Source: Arcobacter venerupis (GTDB lineage: Bacteria > Campylobacterota > Campylobacteria > Campylobacterales > Arcobacteraceae). From it: 64,000 bases of DNA. Shown in pieces: positions 1 through 9,021 of this stretch (the stretch's first letter is position 1; each line of letters starts with the position of its first letter). The stretch spans positions 1,984,001-2,048,000 of the forward strand of contig NZ_CP053840.1 of assembly GCF_013201665.1 (NCBI RefSeq). Reading direction: 5' to 3'. The notes under the pieces were generated by a model. It had not been told where the DNA came from, made no database searches, and worked only from the letters and a program-made list of their open reading frames with translations. The position numbers and the translations under genes were made by a program.

Positions 1-555
1 GATAATAATATTTATGAACTTTATAAAATTTACCCAGTAAATCAAACAAATATTGTAATGTTAGGAGATTCTATTACTTATGCTGTTAATTGGAATGAGT
101 TATTTAATTCTGCGATTATAAACAGAGGAATAAATGGAGATACAACTTCTGGTTTTTTACAAAGAATAGAGCAAGTAACAAACCTAAATCCAAAAAAAGT
201 TTTTGTAATGGGTGGAATAAATGATATTTTTCAAGGTTTTCAAGTAAAAGATATTTTTGAAAATCATAAAAAAATAATTCAAATATTAAAAGAAAAAAAT
301 ATAACTCCATATATTTATTCAACCCTTTATACAGCAAAAAAAGACAATGGTTATAATGACAAAGTAAAAGAGTTAAATGTTTTGTTAAAAAAGTATTGTG
401 AAGACAATAAAATAGTTTTTATAGATTTAAATAAATCCCTTTCGAAAGATGAACTTTTAATAAAAGACTATACTCATGATGGACTTCATTTAAACGCAAA
501 AGCATATTTAATTTGGAAAGAAGAAATCAAAAAATATATATTTGATAAGAAATAA
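1..555 (+). CDS. SGNH/GDSL-family hydrolase, 5' end cut by window edge
   Basis: Predicted esterase or lipase of the SGNH superfamily. The frame is already open at base 1 (reads DNNIYELYKIYP before the first Met at 58), so the gene starts left of the window and the Met at 58 is internal. Visible family blocks are the nucleophile block GDSIT just after that Met, a GxxND-like block (GGINDIF), and the C-terminal DGLHLN block carrying the catalytic Asp and His. These match the GDSL-like lipase/acylhydrolase family (TAP1-like). The substrate cannot be read from the sequence, and any signal peptide would lie outside the window. Confidence 0.85.
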   Translation, partial: DNNIYELYKIYPVNQTNIVMLGDSITYAVNWNELFNSAIINRGINGDTTSGFLQRIEQVTNLNPKKVFVMGGINDIFQGFQVKDIFENHKKIIQILKEKNITPYIYSTLYTAKKDNGYNDKVKELNVLLKKYCEDNKIVFIDLNKSLSKDELLIKDYTHDGLHLNAKAYLIWKEEIKKYIFDKK

Positions 556-589
556 TTTACAATATTTTCAAGTCTTAACAAACACTCAA

Positions 590-630
590 AATATACCAAA
601 AGTAAATCTTAACCGATTTTTAGGTATATT
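590..630. repeat. 8-bp inverted repeat in the hydrolase-uup gap
   Basis: Arms AATATACC (590-597) and GGTATATT (623-630) are perfect complements separated by 25 bases. There is no T-run after it, so it is not a convincing intrinsic terminator. It could be an operator upstream of the ABC-F gene or chance in AT-rich DNA. Confidence 0.25.
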
Positions 631-684
631 AATACTTAAACTAACAAAAATAAATCTTAATAATACAAAGAAGAAGAAACATAT

Positions 685-2634
685 ATGGCTTTAATAGACC
701 TACAGAATATTTCAAAACAATACGATACAAAAGTTATTTTAAAAGATGCAAATTTTACTTTAAACCATGGGCAAAGAGTTGCAGTTATTGGTCAAAATGG
801 GCAAGGTAAATCTACACTTTTTAAAATAATTATGAAACAAACAGAGCCAGATAGTGGTGAAATGGCTATTGATAAATCTCTAAAAATTGAAATGCTTGAC
901 CAACAACCAAAATTCAAAGCAAATCTAAATGTAAGAGATGCAATTGAAGATCAACTAGCTGAGTTAAAACAAGCAAGAAATGAGTATGAAGAGCTTACAA
1001 ATCAATTGGCAACTGATTATGAGAATGAAGATTTAATAAGAAGACAAAGTGAATTAGCAACTTTTATTGACTTTCACAATGCTTGGGATTTAGATAATAT
1101 GATTGAGCGAGTTTTAGTTGAATTTCAATTAAAACAATATGAGTTCAAAGATGTAAATCTTTTAAGTGGTGGAGAGCAAAGAAGAGTTAGTCTTGCTGGA
1201 TTATTACTAAAAAAACCAGATGTTTTACTTTTAGATGAGCCTACCAATCACCTTGATGTTTATATGGTTGAATTTTTAGAACAACTACTTTTAAAAAACA
1301 ATTTCACCCTACTTTTCATATCACATGATAGATATTTTATTGACAATATTGCAACTACAGTTATCGAAGTAGATGGTGGGGTTCTGCGAAAATTTAATGG
1401 TGGTTACTCTTCATATTTAGAGCAAAAAGAACACCTTTTAGAAAATATGCAAAAAGAGCATGACAATCTAATAAGACTTGTAAAAAGAGAAGCCCATTGG
1501 ATGCAACATGGGGTAACTGCTCGAAGAAAAAGAAATGAAAGAAGAAAATCAGAGTATTTTGATTTAAAACAAAAAGCAAGGTCTAATCCAGCAGCTATTA
1601 GAAAAATGTCACTGGAACTTCAAAGGGAACAAAAATCTTTTAATACAGAAGATAACCAAAAAAATAAAAAGAAAATGCTTTATGAACTTGATGATGTTTG
1701 TAAAAGTTTAGGTGATAAAAAACTAATTACTGATTTTACAACTAGAATTTTACAAAAAGATACAATTGCAATAGTTGGTCCCAACGGAAGTGGAAAATCA
1801 ACACTTTTAAAAATCTTCATGGAAAAGATGAAAATAGATAAAGGAACTTTCAAAAAAGGTGATTTTGAAATAGGATATTTTGACCAACAAAGGGAATCTT
1901 TGGATGATGAAAGAAATTTATTAGAAACTTTTTGCCCAAATGGTGGAGATAGAGTTGTTCTTCAAGATGGAAGAAACATGCACGTTTTTGGATACTTAAA
2001 AAACTTTTTATTTCCAAGAGAATATCTTGATAAAAAAGTTGGTGTTTTAAGTGGTGGTGAAAAAAACAGAGTTGCTCTTGCCCTACTTTTCACAAAAAAA
2101 GTTGATTGTTTAATTCTTGATGAACCAACAAATGACTTAGATATTCCAACAATTAATATTTTAGAAGAGTATTTACAAAACTTCCAAGGTGCATTAATTT
2201 TTGTATCACATGATAGATATTTTGTAGACAAAATCGCTAAAAAACTTTTTGTATTCCAAGACAATAGCCATATAATGGAAAGTTTCCAACCATATAGTGA
2301 ATATTTAGAAATAGAAAAAGAGTTAAAAGAGTTAGATAATCTTGAAAATGAAATAGCAAAAGAAGCTACAATTGAAAAAGTTGCACCAACTGTTAAAAAA
2401 CAGACAAAACTATCATATAAAGACCAAAGAGAATATGAGATGTTGCCAAAAGAGCTAGAAGATTTGGAGTTAAAACTTGAAGAGATAAATGCTTGCTTAA
2501 TGGATCCAAAATGTTATGAACAAAAAGGAATTGTCGCTATGTCAAAAGAACTAGATGAGACAAAAGAGATTTATGAGCAAAAAGTTGAAAGATTTTTGGA
2601 ACTAGAAGAATTAATAGAAAGCTTTAATTCTTAA
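685..2634 (+). CDS. uup: ABC-F family ATPase, Uup-like
   Basis: Soluble duplicated ABC ATPase of the ABC-F group, whose members act at the ribosome or, for Uup, also in DNA-related stress. Two nucleotide-binding domains are visible. The first has Walker A GQNGQGKST near residue 37, signature LSGGEQRR and Walker B LLLDEPTNHLD. The second has Walker A GPNGSGKST, signature LSGGEKNR and LILDEPTNDLD. A charged inter-domain linker separates them. The C-terminal ~80 residues form a predicted coiled coil (LPKELEDLELKLEEI), the Uup hallmark. At 649 residues the length fits Uup (about 635). There are no membrane segments. The exact ABC-F subfamily is inferred from this C-terminal domain. Confidence 0.9.
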   Translation: MALIDLQNISKQYDTKVILKDANFTLNHGQRVAVIGQNGQGKSTLFKIIMKQTEPDSGEMAIDKSLKIEMLDQQPKFKANLNVRDAIEDQLAELKQARNEYEELTNQLATDYENEDLIRRQSELATFIDFHNAWDLDNMIERVLVEFQLKQYEFKDVNLLSGGEQRRVSLAGLLLKKPDVLLLDEPTNHLDVYMVEFLEQLLLKNNFTLLFISHDRYFIDNIATTVIEVDGGVLRKFNGGYSSYLEQKEHLLENMQKEHDNLIRLVKREAHWMQHGVTARRKRNERRKSEYFDLKQKARSNPAAIRKMSLELQREQKSFNTEDNQKNKKKMLYELDDVCKSLGDKKLITDFTTRILQKDTIAIVGPNGSGKSTLLKIFMEKMKIDKGTFKKGDFEIGYFDQQRESLDDERNLLETFCPNGGDRVVLQDGRNMHVFGYLKNFLFPREYLDKKVGVLSGGEKNRVALALLFTKKVDCLILDEPTNDLDIPTINILEEYLQNFQGALIFVSHDRYFVDKIAKKLFVFQDNSHIMESFQPYSEYLEIEKELKELDNLENEIAKEATIEKVAPTVKKQTKLSYKDQREYEMLPKELEDLELKLEEINACLMDPKCYEQKGIVAMSKELDETKEIYEQKVERFLELEELIESFNS

Positions 2635-2677
2635 AAAGATATAATTTGGTAAACAAATAGTAAATATAGGGGTTTGT

Positions 2678-3121
2678 ATGACTTTAAAAGAACAATTAAA
2701 AGAAGATTTAAAAACTGCAATGAGAGATAAAGATGTAGTAAAAAGAGACTCAATTAGAGCTATTAATACTATGATTAAACAAATTGAAGTTGATGAAAGA
2801 AAAGATTTAAATGACGAAGATGTTATTAAATTAATTCAAAAAGGTATCAAACAAAGAGAAGAGTCTATTACTCAATATAAAGCTGCTTCAAGAGAAGACT
2901 TAGTTGCACAAGAACAAGAACAAGTTGATGTATTTATGCTTTACCTTCCAACACAAGCAAGTGATGAAGAACTTGAAACTGGAATGAAAGAAATTATTTC
3001 ACAAGTATCAGCTACTTCTATGAAAGACATAGGGAAAGTTATGGGACTTGCTACTAAAAAATTTGCAGGTGTTGCAGATGGAAAAAGAATCAATGAAATG
3101 GTAAAAAAACTTTTAGGATAA
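2678..3121 (+). CDS. GatB/YqeY domain protein
   Basis: 147-residue protein of the YqeY family, which resembles the tRNA-binding tail of the GatB amidotransferase subunit. The biochemical role of stand-alone YqeY is not settled. The sequence shows the typical start (LKEQLKEDLKTAMRDKD), the RDSIRAIN helix and the C-terminal helical bundle ending GKRINEMVKKLLG. An AGGGG ribosome-binding site lies five bases before the ATG. It follows the uup gene by 43 bases on the same strand and may be co-transcribed with it. Confidence 0.9.
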   Translation: MTLKEQLKEDLKTAMRDKDVVKRDSIRAINTMIKQIEVDERKDLNDEDVIKLIQKGIKQREESITQYKAASREDLVAQEQEQVDVFMLYLPTQASDEELETGMKEIISQVSATSMKDIGKVMGLATKKFAGVADGKRINEMVKKLLG

Positions 3122-3151
3122 TTTGAAAAAATCACATTTAGGAAAAATTGC

Positions 3152-4279
3152 ATGAATAAAGAGTTTGAAAATATTTTAAGTTTATTAACTGAAGATGAAA
3201 AAAATGAAGTTAATTTAAATCAAATTGATTCACCTGAAAAACTAATCCCTCTTTTATTAAAAAGAGTTAACCCAAATAATGTTCAACACTTAGCTTTATT
3301 AATAAAACAATCTGTTTTACCGTCTATTTGTGCAGAAACTGATGATGAGATTGATCAACTTTTTTCAAAAATTGAAAAAGAACCTAATCTTTTATTCATT
3401 GAAAAAATTCAAGATAAAATTGAAGATTTCATAAACAAAAGATTTGAAAGAGACAAAAGAGTTGTAATTGAGCGAACTTCTGATATTTCTAAACTTGTAT
3501 TATTAATGGAAGAATATTTAAATGAAGCTATTTCAAGTAATGGTTCAAGCTCAAAAAATGTTATTAATATAAAAGAAAAAATTGAATCTATTAATATTCA
3601 AGAAGATGGATTAGAAGCACTTACAAAACTACAAAATGAGCTTATAAACGCAGCATCATCTATTGAAAAAGAGATGCATACTGTTACCACTAAGTTAGAA
3701 ACTGGGAAATCAAAAGTTCAAGAACTTGAAGAAAAAGTAAAAACACTTGAAAATGAATTAAGTAGAACAAAAACAGAAAATATGAAAGATCATTTAACTG
3801 GTTTACTGACTAGAAAAGCATTTAGTGAAGAAGTAAAAAGAATAGAAAGTGCTTATGAAAGAATTAAAACTCAATATGCTGTAGTATTTTTTGATTTAGA
3901 TCACTTTAAAAAATTAAACGATACTTATGGACATGAATGTGGAGATGTTGTTTTATCAACTTTTGGAAAGATTCTAAATAAAAGTATAAGAGACCATGAT
4001 GTGGTTGGAAGATATGGAGGAGAAGAGTTCGTGGCAATTATTCACTTTAATCTAAATAGAGAATTATTACAATTCTTAAAAAGAATAAAAACAATAGTTA
4101 CTGAAAATAGTTTTTTATATAAAACAAATAAAATAAAAGTTACTTTTTCAGCAGGAGTTGCAATAAGAAGTACTTATCCAACTTACGAAAATACTCTTCA
4201 AAAAGCTGATATGCTTTTATATCAAGCAAAAGAAAATGGAAGAAATAAAATTATTCTAGAAAATGGAATGGAGATTTAG
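3152..4279 (+). CDS. Diguanylate cyclase (GGDEF)
   Basis: Predicted to make cyclic di-GMP from two GTP. The C-terminal ~165 residues are a GGDEF domain with active-site motif RYGGEEF. An RDHD sits exactly five residues before GGEEF, matching the RxxD product-inhibition I-site, so the enzyme should be active and feedback-inhibited. The first ~150 residues are an unassigned helical region with no membrane segment. A coiled coil around residues 165-210 (KVQELEEKVKTLENELSR) joins it to the cyclase, as is common for dimerising cyclases. The signal sensed is unknown. It lies 30 bases after the YqeY gene. Confidence 0.92.
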   Translation: MNKEFENILSLLTEDEKNEVNLNQIDSPEKLIPLLLKRVNPNNVQHLALLIKQSVLPSICAETDDEIDQLFSKIEKEPNLLFIEKIQDKIEDFINKRFERDKRVVIERTSDISKLVLLMEEYLNEAISSNGSSSKNVINIKEKIESINIQEDGLEALTKLQNELINAASSIEKEMHTVTTKLETGKSKVQELEEKVKTLENELSRTKTENMKDHLTGLLTRKAFSEEVKRIESAYERIKTQYAVVFFDLDHFKKLNDTYGHECGDVVLSTFGKILNKSIRDHDVVGRYGGEEFVAIIHFNLNRELLQFLKRIKTIVTENSFLYKTNKIKVTFSAGVAIRSTYPTYENTLQKADMLLYQAKENGRNKIILENGMEI

Positions 4280-4286
4280 TCTAAAA

Positions 4287-5096
4287 ATGCAAATAAATAA
4301 ATTTTTAAAAATTGGATTGTTCGTTGTTGCAACATCATTACTTTTCACTGCTTGTGCAAATAAAGCAGTAGTTAAAAACAATGTTGAAAAAACAAAAGTT
4401 AAAACGATAAATGATGTTTTAAATGAATCTTTTGAATATGATGCAAAACAAAGATTGTATAAAAACAAATCTTTGAAAGCTGAAGATACAAAGAATTTGT
4501 ACTCAAAACTTGATAAATTTTGTTCTGATAACAAAGGTAAATTAGTTAATACTACTTATTACATAAACAAAATTTATGTTAATTCATATTCTAATAATAA
4601 AGCTAGCGTTTGTGAAATTAATAATGAACCGTATTTTATTACCCATCAAGCAAGCCAAAATGCTAATAGTTTCTACTCAGTAAGTATAGATGAAAAAGTA
4701 AAAAGAGCTTATTCAAATTCTAAAAGACATCCACAATTTGAAGCAGAAACTCCAACTATCATAAATAGTCAAGAGTTAGTAAAAGAAAGACAAGAGATTC
4801 AAAAACGTGAAGCGGCAAGAGAACAAAAAACTAAACTTTTATTTAATAAAAAAGATCAAAGAACAATGACTTTTTTTGACTCTTGGAGATATTCTGGGAA
4901 AGAAGCTGTTTGTGCTAAAAGATGTACAGATGTAAACAAAAGAACAACTGGATATACAACAATAAAAGAAGCTACTTCTAATAATTGGCAACTTGTTTCA
5001 AAAGTTGAAGATATAGAAGAAGCTATTGATAATACGTGTACTTGTTCTGGTTATTCAGTTTTATTAAGAAAGTTATCTACTGAATCAAACAAATAA
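4287..5096 (+). CDS. Lipoprotein of unknown function
   Basis: About 269 residues when started at the ATG at 4287. An upstream ATG at 4263 would add eight residues ahead of the signal peptide and overlap the cyclase gene. From 4287 the protein begins with a clean lipoprotein signal: charged MQINKF, a hydrophobic core, then lipobox LLFTAC. The mature part is polar and Lys-rich, with paired cysteines near the C-terminus (AVCAKRC and TCTCSG) that could form disulfides in the periplasm. I do not recognise a domain. Its last 46 bases overlap the oppositely oriented histidine kinase gene. Confidence 0.8.
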   Translation: MQINKFLKIGLFVVATSLLFTACANKAVVKNNVEKTKVKTINDVLNESFEYDAKQRLYKNKSLKAEDTKNLYSKLDKFCSDNKGKLVNTTYYINKIYVNSYSNNKASVCEINNEPYFITHQASQNANSFYSVSIDEKVKRAYSNSKRHPQFEAETPTIINSQELVKERQEIQKREAAREQKTKLLFNKKDQRTMTFFDSWRYSGKEAVCAKRCTDVNKRTTGYTTIKEATSNNWQLVSKVEDIEEAIDNTCTCSGYSVLLRKLSTESNK

Positions 5097-6238
5097 ATAA
5101 AGGAACTTCCTTTATTTATTTGTGATTCAACTTCTATATCAACCCTATTTTTTACACAGATATTTTTAACAATACTAAGCCCTATTCCAAAACCACCTGT
5201 TATTTTATCACCCCTATAATATCGCTCGAAAATTTTTGATTTATCTTTTATTCCAATTCCTTCATCTTTAAACATAAGCTTTATTTTGCTTTCTTCTTTT
5301 TGCAAAGATATTTCAATGTTTGAGCTATCTTTTGAGTATTTTATTGCATTTGAGATATTATTATCAATAATTCTATAAAGCTCTAATTCATTAAAAATAA
5401 TATGAACATCACTTTGAATATTTTTTGAAAACTTGATGTTTTTTGAAATTGCTAAGTCATTAAAAAATTCAATTCGTCTCTCTAAAAAAATTGAAAAATT
5501 AATATCTATTTTTTCATCTTTTACAATATTTTGTTGCATGTAATACTCTAAATCTTCATAAATAACTGTCATATTTTTTAAAGCTGATTTTATTCGCAAG
5601 ATATATTTATCATTTTTAAGTCGCATTTGTAGCATATCAACATTAATTCGGGCAACTCCAATGGGAGTTTTTAGCTCATGCATTGCATCTTTTAGAAAAT
5701 CATCCAAGTATTGATTTAATCTTTTGTATGGTTCAATACTTTGTTTGATAATAAAAAAAGAGGATAAAAATATAAAAGAACTAATCAATAAAATCAAAAT
5801 AATTGCATTATAAATTACTTGTGAATTATCTATATCTTTACAAACTACTAAAAATTTTGCATCAAAAATATTTTGTTCTAAATAATTCTTATAACAAATC
5901 TCATTTTTATTTATCAAAAATTCATCAATAAAATCCAAATCGTTTTTCTTTAATAAAGAAAAAATTGCCTGATTATTTTTATCAAAAATTCCTGAAAAAT
6001 AGATGTTGGAACGAGGATAATAAAAAGTAGAACTATTCTCTTTTTCAAAAGAGTTTACTTTTGAAATAACTGAAAAAGCATAATTTTTTAAATCCATTTT
6101 ATCTTTTATATTTTGATTTTCAAAGGAAGCATCAAGATAAAAATATATTGGAATAAAGGCAATTAAGAGGGTTAATACAACTTGAATAACAATAAATTTA
6201 ATCTCATATTTATTACTTATCAATTTTATATCCCACAA
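5051..6238 (-). CDS. Sensor histidine kinase
   Basis: Membrane-bound histidine kinase of about 395 residues. TM1 is near residues 14-34, a periplasmic loop of ~110 residues follows, TM2 is near 146-168, then the dimerisation domain with H-box HELKTPIGVARIN. The ATPase domain carries the N-box (NNISNAIKYS), G1 box (DEGIGIKDKSKIFERYY) and G2 box (GGFGIGLSIV). It has no HAMP domain. The first codon of the open frame is TTG at 6238. Another TTG at 6223 has GGGA seven bases upstream and may be the true start. Both overlap the end of the response regulator gene, so the pair is translationally coupled. Confidence 0.9.
   Translation of the reverse strand: MWDIKLISNKYEIKFIVIQVVLTLLIAFIPIYFYLDASFENQNIKDKMDLKNYAFSVISKVNSFEKENSSTFYYPRSNIYFSGIFDKNNQAIFSLLKKNDLDFIDEFLINKNEICYKNYLEQNIFDAKFLVVCKDIDNSQVIYNAIILILLISSFIFLSSFFIIKQSIEPYKRLNQYLDDFLKDAMHELKTPIGVARINVDMLQMRLKNDKYILRIKSALKNMTVIYEDLEYYMQQNIVKDEKIDINFSIFLERRIEFFNDLAISKNIKFSKNIQSDVHIIFNELELYRIIDNNISNAIKYSKDSSNIEISLQKEESKIKLMFKDEGIGIKDKSKIFERYYRGDKITGGFGIGLSIVKNICVKNRVDIEVESQINKGSSFIYLFDSVDNFLNKTE
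5089..5123. terminator. 17-bp-arm inverted repeat at convergent gene ends
   Basis: Arms 5089-5105 and 5107-5123 are perfect complements around one central base. The repeat spans the stop of the lipoprotein gene and lies inside the last codons of the kinase gene on the other strand. The A/T-rich outer stem would leave a U-rich 3' flank in either direction. It probably ends the lipoprotein transcript. Confidence 0.6.
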
Positions 6239-6872
6239 ATCGTTTAGTTTTTATAAAATCTTTACAGGTTTTTTCTCTAATTCTTTTTATGCACATTCTA
6301 ATATCAGAGTATGAAATATCTTTATTTTCCCAAATTCTTTCATGTAAAGTCTCAATTGAGACAAAAAAACCTCTATTTTGAACTAAATAAGAGACAAGTT
6401 CACTCTCTTTAAAACTTAAGTCTATTTGTTCTTTTTCTTTATATAAAATATTTTTTTTCACGTCAAATTCATAATCTGGAACTACTTGTATAATATCATC
6501 CAAAGTTTTAAAACAACTATTTTTAATTAATTGCTCTATTCTAAATTTTAGTTCAATCAAATCAAATGGTTTTCTAATATAATCATTACAACCTAAATCA
6601 TATCCACGACTAAGATTTGTTATATCTGTAAGAGAAGTAAGAATTATAATTGGTGTATTTAAGCCCTCTTTTCTAATAGTTTCAACCAAAGTAAAACCAT
6701 CCATTCCAGGTACTCTAATATCTAAAAGAAGTAAATCATAACTGTTTGTAAAAACTGCATCTAAAGCATCATCACCATTTTCAAAATCATCTACAATAAA
6801 ATCAAGTTCTTGTAAAAACTCTTTTATGGATACCTTATATAAATAATCATCTTCAAGTAGTAGAATTTTCAT
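6213..6872 (-). CDS. OmpR-family response regulator
   Basis: 219-residue DNA-binding response regulator. The receiver domain occupies about residues 1-115. It has the acidic pair (LLEDD), the phospho-acceptor Asp in LLLDIRVPGMDGF, the switch Thr in IIILTS and the Lys in IRKPFD. The C-terminal ~90 residues are a winged helix (LSFKESELVSYLVQNRG through DIRMCIKRIREK) of the Trans_reg_C type. It lies four bases after the Cache sensor gene and overlaps the kinase gene, so the three form one transcription unit. Confidence 0.93.
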   Translation of the reverse strand: MKILLLEDDYLYKVSIKEFLQELDFIVDDFENGDDALDAVFTNSYDLLLLDIRVPGMDGFTLVETIRKEGLNTPIIILTSLTDITNLSRGYDLGCNDYIRKPFDLIELKFRIEQLIKNSCFKTLDDIIQVVPDYEFDVKKNILYKEKEQIDLSFKESELVSYLVQNRGFFVSIETLHERIWENKDISYSDIRMCIKRIREKTCKDFIKTKRFVGYKIDK

Positions 6873-6876
6873 TTTT

Positions 6877-7815
6877 TCACTTTATAATAATCTCTTTTTT
6901 CTCTTTTAAAAGATGGTTTTTAAAATTTGTATCTTTTGCATTTATTTCACCCATATATTCATATTTTGGTAAATAATTAAAGTTCTGTTCACTTTTATCA
7001 AAAGAAATCATCAAAACACCCACACTTTTCGAATCAATATCACCTAAAGGAATTTGAGTAATGATTTTATTCTTATTTTTATAATAAAACTGTTCATTTG
7101 ACAAATACTCTTTATTTAAAGATAGATAATCATAAAACTTTTTGTCATAATCATTTTGAATCACTACAAAATCATCCAACATATTGTACTCTTGATAATA
7201 TGTAGCAATTGGTAAATACTCTTTTTTCAAAAGTGCAATAACATCAATTCCCATATATTTTAGCCTATTTTTCAAGTCACTATAATCAACTATAACTTCA
7301 ATACTTCCAATATATTCCTCTTTTTGATTAAAAATTGGCGAAATCGCTTTTATATTAAATCTTTTCCCAAGTTCATTTGATACAAAAGGTTCTTGGGTCT
7401 CTTTTACTTTTACAATTCCTTTTCTAAAACTCTCCAAACTCAATCCCGCATCTTTATCTTCCCAACTTCTTACAAAAACTTTTAAATCTTTTGTGTGAAC
7501 TTGAATTTGAATATTATTTATATTTGTGTAGTTTTTAATATTTTCAAGGGAAGTTAAAAGCTCTTTTTTTAACTCTTTTGGTTTATTGTTTTCTAAAAAA
7601 CTAATGACATTTTGATTCTTAGAAAATAATATAGCCAAAGATAAAGCATGATTTTTTTGATTTGTTAATTCATTTTGTACAATCTCAACTCTATTTGAAA
7701 CCAAAATATCAACTTGATTTTGTTCTACTTTATTGTTGTATTTATATAAAAAATATAATAGTGTTATAAAAATGATAATAAAAGATAAGATAAATTTTTT
7801 GTATGTTTTATTCAT
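6877..7815 (-). CDS. Membrane-anchored Cache-type sensor protein
   Basis: 312 residues with one N-terminal membrane anchor (about residues 8-26, FILSFIIIFITLLYFLY). The extracytoplasmic domain reads like a Cache sensor: VFVRSWEDKD, the AISPIFNQKEEYIGSIEV strand-turn-strand and a second lobe ending PLGDIDSKSVGVLMISFD. No HAMP, kinase, GGDEF or MCP output domain follows, so it cannot signal by itself. It sits directly upstream of the response regulator and kinase. It likely binds a small ligand in the periplasm and passes the signal to the kinase, whose own loop is short. The ligand is unknown; thiosulfate or tetrathionate is a guess from the neighbouring TsdA-like gene. Confidence 0.75.
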   Translation of the reverse strand: MNKTYKKFILSFIIIFITLLYFLYKYNNKVEQNQVDILVSNRVEIVQNELTNQKNHALSLAILFSKNQNVISFLENNKPKELKKELLTSLENIKNYTNINNIQIQVHTKDLKVFVRSWEDKDAGLSLESFRKGIVKVKETQEPFVSNELGKRFNIKAISPIFNQKEEYIGSIEVIVDYSDLKNRLKYMGIDVIALLKKEYLPIATYYQEYNMLDDFVVIQNDYDKKFYDYLSLNKEYLSNEQFYYKNKNKIITQIPLGDIDSKSVGVLMISFDKSEQNFNYLPKYEYMGEINAKDTNFKNHLLKEKKEIIIK

Positions 7816-7836
7816 GAGTAATTTTAACCAATTAAA

Positions 7837-7861
7837 AGAGAATACACATAAGGTATTCTCT
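7837..7861. terminator. Intrinsic terminator after the cytochrome gene
   Basis: Nine-base perfect stem AGAGAATAC (7837-7845) and GTATTCTCT (7853-7861) with a seven-base loop. It is flanked by T-runs on the plus strand (7862-7867) and a shorter one on the minus strand. It lies between the cytochrome stop and the start of the Cache sensor gene, so it should separate or attenuate the two minus-strand units. Confidence 0.7.
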
Positions 7862-7870
7862 TTTTTTACT

Positions 7871-8848
7871 TTATTTTATGAATTTTCCAAAAGGACCTAC
7901 TTGGTTCTCTTTTGTTTCAATATTTGGTCTATAAACATCAGGAGCCTTAACATCTTCTAATGGGAAATCATTTATTCTATCAGCTTTATCAGGTCTAAAA
8001 TTTGAATCCATATTGATAAATGCAGCTACATTATAAGCTTCTTCATCTGTTAAAACTGGAGTTTCTTTTGTTGCACCTAAAGGCATATTACTTTTTATAA
8101 AGTCCGCAGCTTTTAGAACTCTGTACATTCCAGCACCTTTATTATATGTATCTTTACCCCATAATGGTGGATACATATATCCATTTGCTCGACCATCATT
8201 TTTTATACCTTCACCGTTTGCACCATGACATGAAGCACATTGTTGTTCATAAACAACTTTACCTTTTACAGGATCAGCAGCTTGTGTTTTAATCATTTTT
8301 CTGTCAATTGGACTTAAACTTCTACCTTCAAGTTTATCAACTCCACCAACTGGATAACCTTGACTTAACCAATACATATAAGTCTGCATTGCTTTCATTT
8401 CTTTACTATCAAGTGGTAGTTTTTTACCGTTCATACTTCTTTCCATACAGCCATTAATTCTATCAGCAAGTGTACCTATACTATTACCCCTTGCTCCATA
8501 CTGTGGAAATGCAGCAAAGATTCCAATATATGATGAAGAATAAGGTTTTGTTCCTGCATCTAAGTGACAACTTTGGCAATTTAGATTATTCCCAGCATAT
8601 CTCATTTTTGGGTCTTCTACTTCTGGACCTATGTATTTTGAAGTATGAACAATAAGTTCTTTTCCATATTTTACTAACTCTCCAAATTCATTATTTGGAA
8701 TATTTTTTTCATCTGGAATTTTATACTCTAATTTTGCATCGGATTTATATCCAGTATCTGAATGTTCTTTTAAAACTTTTGCATCAAATGCAAATGAAGA
8801 GCTAACACATAAAGCAGATAATGTAACTGCAGCGATAATCTTTTTCAT
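7871..8848 (-). CDS. tsdA: Dihaem cytochrome c, thiosulfate dehydrogenase (TsdA)-like
   Basis: Predicted periplasmic enzyme interconverting thiosulfate and tetrathionate. A 20-residue Sec signal peptide ending SSSFA is followed by two haem-binding motifs, CQSCH at 91-95 and CASCH at 204-208. TsdA enzymes use an unusual Cys ligand on haem 1 and, in some, a Met on haem 2. Here Cys134 in INGCMERSMNG and Met255 in SNMPLG sit in the expected places. The 325-residue length also fits. The sensor, regulator and kinase genes just downstream suggest regulation by the sulfur substrate, which is inference. A generic dihaem cytochrome c is the alternative. Confidence 0.8.
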   Translation of the reverse strand: MKKIIAAVTLSALCVSSSFAFDAKVLKEHSDTGYKSDAKLEYKIPDEKNIPNNEFGELVKYGKELIVHTSKYIGPEVEDPKMRYAGNNLNCQSCHLDAGTKPYSSSYIGIFAAFPQYGARGNSIGTLADRINGCMERSMNGKKLPLDSKEMKAMQTYMYWLSQGYPVGGVDKLEGRSLSPIDRKMIKTQAADPVKGKVVYEQQCASCHGANGEGIKNDGRANGYMYPPLWGKDTYNKGAGMYRVLKAADFIKSNMPLGATKETPVLTDEEAYNVAAFINMDSNFRPDKADRINDFPLEDVKAPDVYRPNIETKENQVGPFGKFIK

Positions 8849-9021
8849 AAATAATTTTCCCCCTACTATTTAATTAGGAAAACTATAACACTTGTATATA
8901 ACTTGAAAGTAACAACCAATTAATCAAAAAACAATAAAATCCACCAACTAATCAATATTAAGTTATATTAAATGTTTAAAAAGTATAATCAATACGAATA
9001 ATATAATTTTAAGAAAGTTGA

